64,000 bases of DNA from Lachnospiraceae bacterium YSD2013. GTDB taxonomy: Bacteria; Bacillota; Clostridia; Lachnospirales; Lachnospiraceae. The stretch lies in assembly GCA_900100895.1 (NCBI GenBank), contig FMTX01000007.1:1-64000 (forward strand), given 5' to 3'. Below are positions 6,507 to 14,844 of the stretch, one piece after another; positions within the stretch are counted from its first letter, which is position 1; each line of letters opens with the position of its first letter. A program made the translations under genes and the position numbers. The notes beneath the pieces were generated by a model. The model searched no databases. It worked only from the letters and a program-made list of their open reading frames with translations, and had not been told where the DNA came from.

Positions 6507-8000
6507 CTAATGGAATGTAATAACCTTTTCGTAGTCATATCCGCGATCTGGAGTGAACGAGCGCTCCTCGAGTTCGAAGTAGACTACGCCGTTCTTCTTG
6601 ACGGTCACGGGCGCAACAGCCACGCCGTCACCACCGGCAGCTACAACAGTGCTCTGCACCAGCGGACGCGCCGAAGACCTGATTAAGTCCACAACCTCCT
6701 TCGAAGGATTGGCGGGCTCGCCGAGGTCATGCCACAATTTCAAGGGGTTGCAGCATTCCTCATCAACAGTCTTGGTCACCAGAGTGTACTCGGCTCCGTC
6801 GACCGGCAACTCAAACTCGCGCGTAAACTCATCACCGTCAATGTTCCATACCACACCGGCATAGCCCTTCGCGGACTTAACAATCACGGAGTTCTTATCC
6901 TTAAGCACGCACTCGCTGCCCTTCAACTTCAGCTTCTTATAAAAAGCAAACGTCCAGAACGTAGGCTTGGGAATGCATCCGTGAGCCACGAGACCGAAGC
7001 CGCCGTGGAAAGGGGTGTAGGGAACGCCCTGCTCCTCGAATACATCTCCGAAAGTCCAGTAAGAATAAGATTCGTTCATATCACCCAGACGAGACAACTG
7101 CTCAGCGAGATAAGCCGCATTCAGGTTAGTATCATGAATAACTCCCTTTGGCGTATACGAAGTGCTGAACTCGGTAATATGAATAGGTGTACCCTTAAAC
7201 TCGTCAAAAGAATCAATAATATCTCTCGAAGACTGCAGATTCGCAAGTCTCATGTCCGCATTTTCAAGCTTGGAATAATCATAATGTCCTATATTCTCGG
7301 GAAATTCAACGCAGTAATGATGGCGCGTCACGGAATCGGGCTTCAGTCCATTATCCTTACAGAATACAAGGAACGCACGAATCCACTCTTCGTCTCGTAC
7401 TCCGCATATCGCAGGGCCGCCGACTTTAAATCGCGCATCATAAGCCTTAATTGCTGTAAAGGTTTCCTTAAAGAGCTTGAAATACTCATCCATATCGGCC
7501 TTGTACCAAAATCCCGGCAGGTTGGGCTCGTTCCACACTTCGATGGGCCAGTCTACAACTTCCTCTCCATAGCGACTCTTCAAATGCTTAAGCAAAGCCA
7601 CCACCATATCCGTCCAAAGCTTGTAATCCTTGGGTGGCGTAGTGTTGCCCTTCCAGTAGAAAATCGTCTGTGTACCGCTTGCCATCTTACCGGGCATAAA
7701 TCCAAGCTCCAGGAAAGGTCTGATGCCAAGCTCCAGATACTTATCAAAAATACGATCCAGATACGTATAATTGTACTCAACCTTAGTCTCGCCATTCTCC
7801 TCATACTCGTGGTAAATAGCCACATCATCGGAGAACAAACCATGTCCCCTTATGTGTTTAAATCCAATCTCCTCCTGCGTAAGCTTAAGCTCATCAAGAT
7901 ACTCGGAAGTAAGCGCTAACCCCAGTCTTCCCGTACCCACACAGAAGTCAACATTGTTGTAAAAAGAAAATCTCTTGTCCTTGTCAATCTTAACTTTCAT
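6507..8000 (-). CDS. GH39 beta-xylosidase
   Basis: The 497-residue protein is a full-length glycoside hydrolase family 39 enzyme. The (beta/alpha)8 barrel carries the acid/base Glu158 in WPIEVWNEPN and the nucleophile Glu277 in IHITEFSTSY, at the spacing known for XynB. A C-terminal beta-sandwich follows from about residue 370. There is no signal peptide, so it acts in the cytoplasm, releasing xylose from imported xylo-oligosaccharides. The start at 8000 (MKVKIDKD) was chosen because AGAAGAGAGAG precedes it; an ATG at 8024 is possible. Downstream is a strong terminator cluster. It complements the GH120 xylosidase at 19.6 kb. Confidence 0.93.
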   Translation of the reverse strand: MKVKIDKDKRFSFYNNVDFCVGTGRLGLALTSEYLDELKLTQEEIGFKHIRGHGLFSDDVAIYHEYEENGETKVEYNYTYLDRIFDKYLELGIRPFLELGFMPGKMASGTQTIFYWKGNTTPPKDYKLWTDMVVALLKHLKSRYGEEVVDWPIEVWNEPNLPGFWYKADMDEYFKLFKETFTAIKAYDARFKVGGPAICGVRDEEWIRAFLVFCKDNGLKPDSVTRHHYCVEFPENIGHYDYSKLENADMRLANLQSSRDIIDSFDEFKGTPIHITEFSTSYTPKGVIHDTNLNAAYLAEQLSRLGDMNESYSYWTFGDVFEEQGVPYTPFHGGFGLVAHGCIPKPTFWTFAFYKKLKLKGSECVLKDKNSVIVKSAKGYAGVVWNIDGDEFTREFELPVDGAEYTLVTKTVDEECCNPLKLWHDLGEPANPSKEVVDLIRSSARPLVQSTVVAAGGDGVAVAPVTVKKNGVVYFELEERSFTPDRGYDYEKVITFH

Positions 8001-8097
8001 TTCACTCTCTCTTCTCATAATCATATTTTAGCGCCCACCCGAAGGCAGGCGCTGATAATAATCCATATAATACGGCCAAAGAACGCGCACCGCCTCA

Positions 8098-9630
8098 TTA
8101 TCTCTGACGGCGGTCCCTGCCGGTCTGCTGATAGTAAGCTCTCTTGTCCTTGTACATTGCTTCGTCCGCAATGCCTATAATCTCTTCGATATTGCACTCG
8201 GGATTGTCCGCAGACTTGGCCACTCCGACAGACATGGTCAGGTGATTGCCGTAGGAATCGCTCCACTCGGAAAGATTCTTACGAAGAAGCGCCACAACCT
8301 CCTCATCCGGGAAATTGGTCGCACGGATAATCGCAGCGAATTCATCACCGCCCACACGGAACACATTACCGTAATTGCCCATCGTCATCTTAAGGCAATC
8401 GGCCGCGCCACGAATATAATCGTCACCGGCCTGATGTCCGTAAGTATCGTTAACATGCTTAAGTCCGTTAACGTCCATTGAGAATACAATAACATTAGCA
8501 GGAATCTTGCCGTTGACACGCTCGGCAATAATCGAATCGACCTCTGCCTCATATGCGTGACGGTTACCGATACCCGTAAGTTCATCGGTCATAGCCCTTG
8601 CTCTGTACTGCTTCTCCATTTCGTAGGCCATCATTTCGCCTATTACTTCGTGACGACGAATCTCACAGTCGTTGTCGTAATACGCCTTCAGCGTCTCGAA
8701 ATAGTCATTGTACACGCCTGCGTACTTAACGCGGTCCACCTTGAAATCATTCACCAAAAGGCTGTACATCTCAAGCTTGTCCGCAACAATCTCCGATGCA
8801 TCTATCATCAAAAGAACATACTCAACAAGTTTCTCGGGCGCAACATCGTTCTTAATCCACTTAAAAATCGGCACAACCATCTCGGCATAATCTGCCGTAA
8901 GGCCGGTGCGGAATGCACCCGTCTCCATTAACTCGCAGACTTCCCTTACATACTCTCTCGTAGGCTCTCTGTCCGAATCAATCAACGCCTCAGAGCCGAG
9001 CACATAGAGCTTCACAATGCTCATTACGCCTTCATCCAGCGTATTCTCCGGATAACGCGAAACGCTCTTTCTGAAATACTCATACTCTTTCCTGCGTCCC
9101 ATGAATGCATAAGCCTGCATGAGGTTGCAATCAATCATAATAAGGTTTCTGGCGGGAAGGTCGCAGACGTTGGAGAAAACGCGCATCGCCTCAACATATT
9201 TCTCAGCTTCCTTGGTAAGCCCGCAGCCCATAAATATGTCAATCGCCTGCGAGAGGCACGCTCCCATACAGAAGTCGGGCACCTCACCAAGGTCCAGTAT
9301 CCTGTTAACGATACGCACACACTCGGAGTAAGAATTGACCAAAGTATAGTACTCCATCTCCTTAAGATACAAATAAGGAAGATGAAGCTTCTTAAGCTCG
9401 GCATTGCCCTGCACCGTGGCAATATACATCTGATTGCACAGATGCAAATCGTCTAAGAACGGGTTGCCCTCAAATCTGCCCACAGCGAACCCAAAACGCA
9501 GGAATTCGCTTACATACAAAGCTTCGCCTTCCGCGTCTTCTTTGAATATCTCTATTGCTTCAAGGAACTCTTCACGAGTCATCTCCCTGTCGCTGTTTTT
9601 GATGTATTCGCTGATGTCATTAATGGTCAT
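8098..9630 (-). CDS. Diguanylate cyclase with helical (TPR-like) sensor region
   Basis: The 510-residue protein has no membrane segment or signal peptide. Residues 1-330 are helical repeats of TPR-like character, a probable protein- or ligand-sensing part. Residues 340-505 form the GGDEF domain, with DELTGIGNRHAYE at the start, DVNGLKHVNDTYGH, and an intact GGDEF at about 427-431. The product would be cyclic di-GMP made from two GTP. The RxxD inhibitory site expected just before GGDEF is absent, so product inhibition is unlikely. Similar soluble proteins with helical N-termini are common in Butyrivibrio-like genomes. The gene is transcribed toward the GH39 gene, with a gap under 100 bp. Confidence 0.9.
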   Translation of the reverse strand: MTINDISEYIKNSDREMTREEFLEAIEIFKEDAEGEALYVSEFLRFGFAVGRFEGNPFLDDLHLCNQMYIATVQGNAELKKLHLPYLYLKEMEYYTLVNSYSECVRIVNRILDLGEVPDFCMGACLSQAIDIFMGCGLTKEAEKYVEAMRVFSNVCDLPARNLIMIDCNLMQAYAFMGRRKEYEYFRKSVSRYPENTLDEGVMSIVKLYVLGSEALIDSDREPTREYVREVCELMETGAFRTGLTADYAEMVVPIFKWIKNDVAPEKLVEYVLLMIDASEIVADKLEMYSLLVNDFKVDRVKYAGVYNDYFETLKAYYDNDCEIRRHEVIGEMMAYEMEKQYRARAMTDELTGIGNRHAYEAEVDSIIAERVNGKIPANVIVFSMDVNGLKHVNDTYGHQAGDDYIRGAADCLKMTMGNYGNVFRVGGDEFAAIIRATNFPDEEVVALLRKNLSEWSDSYGNHLTMSVGVAKSADNPECNIEEIIGIADEAMYKDKRAYYQQTGRDRRQR

Positions 9631-9671
9631 AACTGCTCCGTCAAGTTTTTCTTAAGTATACAGGAAACTTA

Positions 9672-10067
9672 TTAAAACTTAATTGTCTCGGGAGCGCCTG
9701 CAAAAGAAGAAATTGTTGCAACACCGTCTTCAAAATAAAGCACTTCTGTATTGCCGTCATCTTCGCTGTACATTCTTCTCAAATCGGGATATGCATCAAG
9801 CATAGCAGTCTTAGCTTCTCTTCTGTCGTCGGCAATAAGCTTACCCGCAACTCTGATCCATCTACCGTCAGCGGCGAAAGCACAAATCTCAGCCTTGGGA
9901 TTGATGTGAAGCTGCTTGGAAACTTCCTTGGCCTTACCGGTCTGGATGTAAAGCTTGCCTTCAAATACATTAACGGTTCCGAAAGGACGAACTCTGGGCT
10001 GGTCGCCTTCAACAGTTGCAAGATAATAAACACCGCATTTCTTCAAAAATTCGTATACTTCGTTCAT
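9672..10067 (-). CDS. Pyridoxamine 5'-phosphate oxidase-family (split-barrel flavin) protein
   Basis: The 131-residue protein is a compact FMN-binding split barrel: V-Y-Y-L-A-T-V-E-G-D-Q-P-R-V-R-P-F-G at 13-30, Y-I-Q-T-G-K-A-K-E-V-S-K-Q-L at 40-53, and a W-I-R-V-A-G-K-L strand. The single-domain length fits the small anaerobe branch often annotated as pyridoxamine phosphate oxidase-related. Actual PNP oxidase activity is doubtful; flavin-dependent reductase or a haem/F420-like role are alternatives. GGAGG lies before the ATG. It is separated from the diguanylate cyclase by 41 bp and may share a transcript with it. Confidence 0.85.
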   Translation of the reverse strand: MNEVYEFLKKCGVYYLATVEGDQPRVRPFGTVNVFEGKLYIQTGKAKEVSKQLHINPKAEICAFAADGRWIRVAGKLIADDRREAKTAMLDAYPDLRRMYSEDDGNTEVLYFEDGVATISSFAGAPETIKF

Positions 10068-10181
10068 GTAGTAACCTCCTTATCTAACTATATATAAAGT
10101 GTATCACTAAAGGTATGCCCATGCATCAATTTTTGTGGAAACATCAAAAGAAATGGGCAATATAACGCACGATTTGGGCAA

Positions 10182-10212
10182 TAAAAAACCGCCGTTTGAA
10201 ATCAAACGACGG
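10182..10212 (-). terminator. Rho-independent terminator
   Basis: On the minus strand CCGTCGTTTG / CAAACGGCGG forms the stem, followed by TTTTTTAT, right after the XRE gene. Confidence 0.85.
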
Positions 10213-10224
10213 AATTTTATGCGA

Positions 10225-10446
10225 TTAACGACCTTTTCTGGGTTTCTCGGGAGTGTAGTCCACGATATCAGAAAATGATGTGCCAAGAATGTCGCAAATT
10301 CTGCACAAAACATCCATAGAAACTGTCTCGTCCTTATGGATCTTGGTCATGGTGTTGGGAGAGATGTCTGCAAGTCTTCTCAACTCTGCAGCGCTCATCT
10401 TCTCATCGATGAGTCTCTTCCAAAGCTTGTTGTAGGAAATAGCCAT
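10225..10446 (-). CDS. Small XRE (Cro/C1) family transcriptional regulator
   Basis: The 73-residue protein is one Cro/C1 helix-turn-helix domain: N-K-L-W-K-R-L-I-D-E-K-M-S-A-A-E-L-R-R-L-A-D-I-S-P-N-T-M-T-K is the HTH, followed by M-D-V-L-C-R-I-C-D-I-L-G. A short basic tail ends in PEKPRKGR. This is the widespread YozG/YdaS-like small regulator type. It is monocistronic, with its own terminator. The palindromes at 10476-10492 and 10511-10527 in its promoter region are natural candidates for autoregulation. Confidence 0.9.
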   Translation of the reverse strand: MAISYNKLWKRLIDEKMSAAELRRLADISPNTMTKIHKDETVSMDVLCRICDILGTSFSDIVDYTPEKPRKGR

Positions 10447-10475
10447 AGTTTTTACCTCCGCTTTTTTATAATAAA

Positions 10476-10492
10476 TGCGTCAAATAAACGCA
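10476..10492. promoter_or_regulatory. Palindrome upstream of the XRE gene
   Basis: TGCGT and ACGCA are 5-bp arms around a 7-bp AT-rich centre, 30 bp before the XRE start. A possible operator. Confidence 0.4.
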
Positions 10493-10510
10493 CTATTAAC
10501 TTATCAAAGT

Positions 10511-10527
10511 ATTGCACTTAATGCAAT
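10511..10527. promoter_or_regulatory. Second palindrome upstream of the XRE gene
   Basis: ATTGCA-CTTAA-TGCAAT is a perfect 6-bp-arm palindrome 65 bp before the XRE start. The rest of 10528-10838 is AT-rich with no gene seen. Confidence 0.4.
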
Positions 10528-10838
10528 CTTCGCAAAAGAAGGCGAATTTGGATTTGTCTCATTGAATAAACGCGCAGATAACGCGGAACCAAGAAAAAGC
10601 TTTTACCTATTCGTCAAAATAGAAAGAAAATCCTCAATCTGCTCAAAAAGGCGCAGATAAAAGACTCAGATTCGGATTCCGAGAAATATGACGTTTGTCC
10701 CCCTCTAAAACAAATACATCATTATCATATAACAAATTTAGACGAATTAAAAGTACCAAATTTAATTTGCTTATAAAAAAATTGATATATCCTGTCGGAA
10801 TTTGAATATAAACTCCTAGTTTTCGCCATTCAAACGCA

Positions 10839-11411
10839 TTACAATTTCTCTTTTATGCGGGGAAACGGAATAAAGGGCTCAACTACTTCGGGTCTTTCGC
10901 TCAAATTCTTTTCAAGCCAGCATACCCCATACCAGTTTCCAAATTTGTAGCCACAATCGGCGTGCTTACCAATTAATTCATATCCCAGTTTCTTATGAAA
11001 CTTAATACTGTCATCAGTAACATGGGTATCTTCTTTATCATTTGTGAAAGTTACATTGGCGTATACCACATAAATGTTTTGCATTAGCAACAATTTCTCT
11101 ATTTCTGCATACAATGCGCGTCCGATTCCTGACTTTCTATAGTCGCTGTCTACATACAAAGACATCTCCACGCAGTGATCGTATGCTTCTCTCACTCTGA
11201 ATCTGCCTGCGTAAGTATATCCTCGCACTATTCCGTCATCATCTTCCGCAACAAGATAAGGATATGTTTCCAAAGTCTTGGCTATTCGCTTAGCCATTTC
11301 GCTTGCATCCGGCGCTTTGTATTCAAAAGTAATTGCGGTATTCTCCACATACGGTCCATAGATTTCCGCAATTCGCTCCGCATCAGCCGGAGTAGCTACT
11401 CTTATCTTCAT
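10839..11411 (-). CDS. GNAT acetyltransferase of the phosphinothricin/MnaT type
   Basis: The 190-residue protein begins MKIRVATPADAERIAEIYGPYV and continues with the N-T-A-I-T-F-E-Y pattern typical of the Bar/PAT/MnaT branch of GNAT enzymes. The acetyl-CoA loop is D-Y-R-K-S-G-I-G-R-A-L-Y-A-E-I. F-H-K-K-L-G-Y-E-L-I-G and the late W-Y-G-V-C-W-L-E-K motif also match this branch. Family members acetylate amino groups of phosphinothricin, methionine sulfone and related amino acids; in gut bacteria the natural substrate is usually unknown. A short extra loop (T-N-D-K-E-D-T-H-V-T) is inserted near residue 125. Confidence 0.87.
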   Translation of the reverse strand: MKIRVATPADAERIAEIYGPYVENTAITFEYKAPDASEMAKRIAKTLETYPYLVAEDDDGIVRGYTYAGRFRVREAYDHCVEMSLYVDSDYRKSGIGRALYAEIEKLLLMQNIYVVYANVTFTNDKEDTHVTDDSIKFHKKLGYELIGKHADCGYKFGNWYGVCWLEKNLSERPEVVEPFIPFPRIKEKL

Positions 11412-11775
11412 GTTATTACTCCATTCTCAATATCTTTTTTATTATCATAGCTCAACTCTATGCTTTGTAAAACGCAAAATCGCCGATATAAATATCCACA
11501 AATTCAATTATTGTAGTGCAAATAGGCAAAAACGTTGATTCTACGCGCAATATAACTCGCGTTATTTTTAGTGAAAATCCGCATCCGTGCAATTGTCGTT
11601 TTCTGTTAAATCTTGATTTAATATTTGCCCGCGTATTCATATACACAATATCACGCGTGTTATTGATTGGCACATTTCCCGCAGTTACGCCAATTATTAA
11701 ACTTTCGTGAACCGCTTGTGTCGCGACCAATTTAATTATACAATATCAGCAAGAAAGGATTATCTCAATACCCAT
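11412..11775. other. Intergenic stretch, no gene supported
   Basis: Short open frames on both strands lack ribosome sites and resemble no protein. The sequence is AT-rich with scattered CGCG-containing inverted bits (ATAACTCGCGTTAT near 11551, CACGCGTG near 11654) of unknown meaning. It must hold the promoter of msrA. Confidence 0.5.
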
Positions 11776-12273
11776 ATGAAAAAAGCTTACTTCGCAGGAG
11801 GATGCTTCTGGTGCATCACTCCTATCTTTAAAATCTATAAGGCGTCATCCGTTATAAGCGGTTACAGTGGTGGCGATGAAGTCAATCCCGGCTATGAAGA
11901 CGTCAAGGCTCAGCGCACCGGTCACAGAGAAACCATCTGTGTCGACTACGATGAATCGCAAACCGATTATGAAACTTTACTCGAGATTTATCTTGCCAAC
12001 GTTGATCCCTTCGATTCCGAAGGACAGTTCATCGATAAAGGCTTCTCCTACACTCTGGCAATTTATTATACCGACGAGTCCCAGCGTATAGCAGCTGATA
12101 ATGCACTCCGAGCTCTCGAGCAGGAGTCGGGCCGCAAGCCGGCCATAGCGCTCGAGCCTTTTAAATCATTCTATCCTGCCGAAGAATACCACCAGGACTA
12201 CTATTTGAAGAACCCCGAAGCCTTTGAAAAAGAGCTCGAGGAATCCGGCAGAAAAGATTATTTCAAAAATTAA
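11776..12273 (+). CDS. msrA: Peptide methionine-S-sulfoxide reductase MsrA
   Basis: The 165-residue protein has the catalytic motif GGCFWC near the N-terminus, where the first Cys attacks methionine-S-sulfoxide, plus the family blocks G-Y-S-G-G, F-D-S-E-G-Q-F-x-D-x-G and F-Y-P-A-E-E-Y-H-Q-D-Y. It repairs oxidised methionines using thioredoxin, which is encoded at 14.1 kb. The ATG at 11776 was chosen because family proteins start just before A-x-F-A-G-G-C; an AAAGGA lies 16 bp upstream, somewhat far. The next gene begins 28 bp downstream. Confidence 0.95.
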   Translation: MKKAYFAGGCFWCITPIFKIYKASSVISGYSGGDEVNPGYEDVKAQRTGHRETICVDYDESQTDYETLLEIYLANVDPFDSEGQFIDKGFSYTLAIYYTDESQRIAADNALRALEQESGRKPAIALEPFKSFYPAEEYHQDYYLKNPEAFEKELEESGRKDYFKN

Positions 12274-12301
12274 ATCCTGATTAAACCAAGGAGGTTTGCT
12301 T

Positions 12302-13276
12302 ATGAACAAGGTCAAATGGGGCGTTTTGGGCACTGCAGGCATCGCCAAGGGCGCTACGATTCCCGGAATGTTATTAGCCGACAACTGTGAAGTCTATGCC
12401 GTTGCCGGCAGGAATCCCGATAAGGTTAAAGACTTCGTATCCCGCTTCGGATTCAAAAAAAGCTACTTAAGCTACGATGAACTCATCAACGACCCCGATA
12501 TTGAAGCCGTATACATTCCTTTGCCCAATAATCTTCACAAAGAATGGGTTATAAAGGCTCTCAGAGCCGGTAAGAACGTACTCTGTGAGAAACCTCTGGC
12601 TCTCAATGCCGATGATGCGCGCGAAATGTACTCCGTAGCCCGAGAAACCGGCAAAATCTTGATGGAAGCCTACGCATATCTTCACAGCCCCTACATGGAA
12701 TCTCTGATAGCAGACGTAAAGGGCGGTTTGATAGGCGATCCTGTTTACATCGATACCTCTTTTATGACTCAGGGATACAAAGAAGACTTCCGCCTGCACA
12801 AGGAATTCGGCGGCGGTATGATTTACGACCTCGGTTGCTACTGCACCACCATGATTCTTTCAATGATAGATTCAGATATAGATTACGTGAAATGTGTGGC
12901 TGAAATGACCGATGAAGGCGTAGATGCTTTTGCCGGAGCTATTATGGGCTTTAAGAACGGTGCAAGAGCCGCTTTCAACGTCGGCATGGTAATGGGTATC
13001 GGCAGCAACGCCCGTTTCGACAGACTTTACATCCGCGGCACCAAGGGCGAAATCCACTCCATGGTTCCTTACAATGAATCGGGCGACGTTTCGTATACCG
13101 TAATCTCCGAAGGCAAGCACATCACGCGTATGATTAACGTTCCTTCGAATTACACCCTGGAAGTTACCGACCTCGGCGAAAGCATACTGACCGGCAAAGC
13201 GCCCCTCGTAACTCCCGAATTTTCAATCAGAAACGCAGAACTGCTCGACAAGCTTCTTAACTGCATAGGTTACTGA
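12302..13276 (+). CDS. Gfo/Idh/MocA-family NAD(P)-dependent oxidoreductase
   Basis: The 324-residue protein has the N-terminal Rossmann fold (G-x-x-G-T-A-G-I-A at about 8-13, V-A-G-R-N-P) and the family motif C-E-K-P-L-A at about 92-97, followed by the C-terminal substrate domain with G-G-G-M-I-Y-D-L-G-C-Y. It would oxidise or reduce a sugar or sugar-like compound; the xylosidases nearby make a pentose or xylose-type substrate plausible but unproven. The ATG at 12302 follows AAGGAGG; two codons earlier is an alternative. It may be co-transcribed with msrA. Confidence 0.92.
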   Translation: MNKVKWGVLGTAGIAKGATIPGMLLADNCEVYAVAGRNPDKVKDFVSRFGFKKSYLSYDELINDPDIEAVYIPLPNNLHKEWVIKALRAGKNVLCEKPLALNADDAREMYSVARETGKILMEAYAYLHSPYMESLIADVKGGLIGDPVYIDTSFMTQGYKEDFRLHKEFGGGMIYDLGCYCTTMILSMIDSDIDYVKCVAEMTDEGVDAFAGAIMGFKNGARAAFNVGMVMGIGSNARFDRLYIRGTKGEIHSMVPYNESGDVSYTVISEGKHITRMINVPSNYTLEVTDLGESILTGKAPLVTPEFSIRNAELLDKLLNCIGY

Positions 13277-13290
13277 TTATCACGCAATAA

Positions 13291-13323
13291 ACACCGGGGT
13301 CCTCTACAGGGCCCCGGTGTTTT
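13291..13323. terminator. Bidirectional terminator overlapping the prsW-like stop
   Basis: ACACCGGGG (13291-13299) and CCCCGGTGT (13312-13320) form the stem, with T-runs on both sides. The last codons and TAG stop of the convergent minus-strand gene lie inside it. Confidence 0.85.
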
Positions 13324-14023
13324 GTACATATATAGGTGTATCTTCTCTCGAATACTTCTTAATCTTCTTGATTATCACAATATCCACAACAATTATGTAG
13401 ATAAAGAACACTATAAGCGCTATCCACGAATCCACCGACAGGCAGAAATCGAAGAATCCATGCATAAATACCGGCATCCACAGTGCCTTGGCTCTGAGTT
13501 TCTCCGACTGTACCGGGTCTCCCCAGCTCTCCGCCACCTTAGCGGCTCCGTAATACGCACCCATGCAAATAGCAAAAGAAGCATGTCCCGGCACCGAAAT
13601 CAAAGCTCTCACAATAGCGTTTCCGAAACCGTTCTCAACCACATACATTATATTCTCGACAACCGCGAAGCCCATGCTTACCATAACCGCATACACGATT
13701 CCGTCAAAACGGTAGTCAAAAGCCGGATGCTTCCACGATCCTTTCTTTAGGAAAAAATACTTGCCTGCTTCCTCTATGAGCGCAACACCCGCGAAGTTTT
13801 CAATCGCGATAATAAGTATCTCATCAAGCCCGTCCGTTACCGACGACTCCAGTATCCACCCTGCACCGATTTCCAGCAATGCAGCGGGAATTACGGAAAT
13901 TGCTCCGAGAACAAAAAGTTTAAGCAACAGCCCCTTGGGCTCTTTCTCAATTTTGTCTTTCTTGTATACCCAGAGCATAATTAGTATCCCCGGGAGTACC
14001 GCGAGCGTAACCAGCCACTTCAT
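13304..14023 (-). CDS. PrsW-family intramembrane metalloprotease
   Basis: The 239-residue protein has seven to eight hydrophobic segments. The PrsW motifs are present: E-E-A-G-K at about 84-88, G-F-A-V-V-E-N-I-M-Y at about 118-127, a P-G-H-A-S-F-A segment at about 145 and H-G-F-F-D-F at about 189. These give the paired Glu and two His residues of the predicted metal site. PrsW in Bacillus cleaves anti-sigma factor RsiW; here the partner is unknown. It lies downstream of thioredoxin, separated by a terminator. Its stop codon is inside a bidirectional terminator. Confidence 0.9.
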   Translation of the reverse strand: MKWLVTLAVLPGILIMLWVYKKDKIEKEPKGLLLKLFVLGAISVIPAALLEIGAGWILESSVTDGLDEILIIAIENFAGVALIEEAGKYFFLKKGSWKHPAFDYRFDGIVYAVMVSMGFAVVENIMYVVENGFGNAIVRALISVPGHASFAICMGAYYGAAKVAESWGDPVQSEKLRAKALWMPVFMHGFFDFCLSVDSWIALIVFFIYIIVVDIVIIKKIKKYSREDTPIYVQNTGAL

Positions 14024-14041
14024 AGTGCCATCCTCCTAAAG

Positions 14042-14070
14042 AAAAAGGGCGACTCCCAGCGGAGCCGCCC
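14042..14070 (-). terminator. Rho-independent terminator after trxA
   Basis: On the minus strand GGGCGGCTCC / GGAGTCGCCC forms the stem, followed by TTTTTCTTT. Confidence 0.85.
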
Positions 14071-14086
14071 ACCTATTTCCACTATA

Positions 14087-14398
14087 CTATTTAGCACCCG
14101 TAAATTCAAGAAGTTTGGACATTGAGACACCGCCCACGTTCTTATTTACAGGCTTGCCGTCCTTGAACACGATGAGTGTAGGAATGCTGAATACGCTGTA
14201 CTCGGAAGCCAAATCCTCTTCCTTGTCCACATCTACCTTACATACCGCGAACTCGGGGTGATTGGCCGCAAACTCCTCAATTACGGGAGCGGTCATCTTA
14301 CAAGGTCCGCACCACTCAGCGTAAAAATCTACAAGTACAGGCTTGTCGCCCTTCAATAATTCTTCAAACTTCTCTTTGTTAACTGCTAAATCAGACAT
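14087..14398 (-). CDS. trxA: Thioredoxin
   Basis: The 103-residue protein is a canonical single-domain thioredoxin with the active site W-C-G-P-C-K (Cys30 and Cys33), the cis-Pro segment S-I-P-T-L at about 75, and F-K-D-G-K. It supplies electrons to MsrA, reductases and peroxidases in the cytoplasm. It follows grcA by 20 bp on the same strand, so the two likely form an operon under the FNR-type promoter at 14708-14750. That pairing suggests a role when anaerobic metabolism is challenged by oxygen. Confidence 0.96.
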   Translation of the reverse strand: MSDLAVNKEKFEELLKGDKPVLVDFYAEWCGPCKMTAPVIEEFAANHPEFAVCKVDVDKEEDLASEYSVFSIPTLIVFKDGKPVNKNVGGVSMSKLLEFTGAK

Positions 14399-14418
14399 AT
14401 CACGGTCCTCCTTTGAAA

Positions 14419-14661
14419 CTAGATAGCCTCATGGAATGTACGGGAGATAACATCAGCCTGCTGCTCGGGTGTAAGTTTGATAAAGTTTACAGCGTAGCCG
14501 GAAACTCTGATGGTAAGCTGAGGATAATTCTCGGGATGCTTCTGAGCATCAAGCAATGTGTCTCTGTTAAGTACATTTACATTAAGATGATGGCCGCCCT
14601 TGGATGCGTATCCGTCAAGTAATGCTACGAGGTTGTTGATCTGTTGTGTATTTTCTTTCAT
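14419..14661 (-). CDS. grcA: Autonomous glycyl radical cofactor GrcA
   Basis: The 80-residue protein equals the C-terminal glycyl-radical segment of pyruvate formate-lyase: R-V-S-G-Y-A-V-N-F with the radical Gly at position 55, then L-T-P-E-Q-Q-x-D-V-I-S-R-T-F. It replaces the damaged C-terminus of PFL after oxygen cleavage, once charged by a PFL-activating radical SAM enzyme. E. coli YfiD has about 127 residues; this one is trimmed to the radical domain with a short N-terminus. First gene of a grcA-trxA pair with a probable FNR/CRP-controlled promoter. Confidence 0.93.
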   Translation of the reverse strand: MKENTQQINNLVALLDGYASKGGHHLNVNVLNRDTLLDAQKHPENYPQLTIRVSGYAVNFIKLTPEQQADVISRTFHEAI

Positions 14662-14707
14662 GATTAAGCCCTCCTTTTCATGAAGTCTGTTTTCTTTTTA
14701 CAAGTTT

Positions 14708-14750
14708 AATATATAATCTTTTGTAAAAAGAATCCGTAACAAATGTTACA
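14708..14750 (-). promoter_or_regulatory. grcA promoter with FNR/CRP-type palindrome at -41.5
   Basis: On the minus strand the palindrome TGTAACATTTGTTACG (14735-14750, centre 14742.5) lies 32 bp upstream of the centre of a -10 TATATT (14708-14713). This places it at -41.5, the class II activator position. The same motif recurs before the superoxide reductase gene. Confidence 0.7.
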
Positions 14751-14844
14751 TTTAAAATTTTTCTTCAAAAGAAGGTTTCTCAACCACAAGTTCACTATAA
14801 CACAGTTTTAAATTTAATGCAAGTATATTTTATGCAATTTAATA

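Noticed and set aside
6729-7919. 396-codon open frame on the plus strand
   Set aside because: It lies fully opposite the GH39 gene, has no ribosome site and a composition typical of an antisense shadow.
11458-11730. Small genes in the gap before msrA
   Set aside because: Frames on both strands overlap each other, lack ribosome sites and look random.
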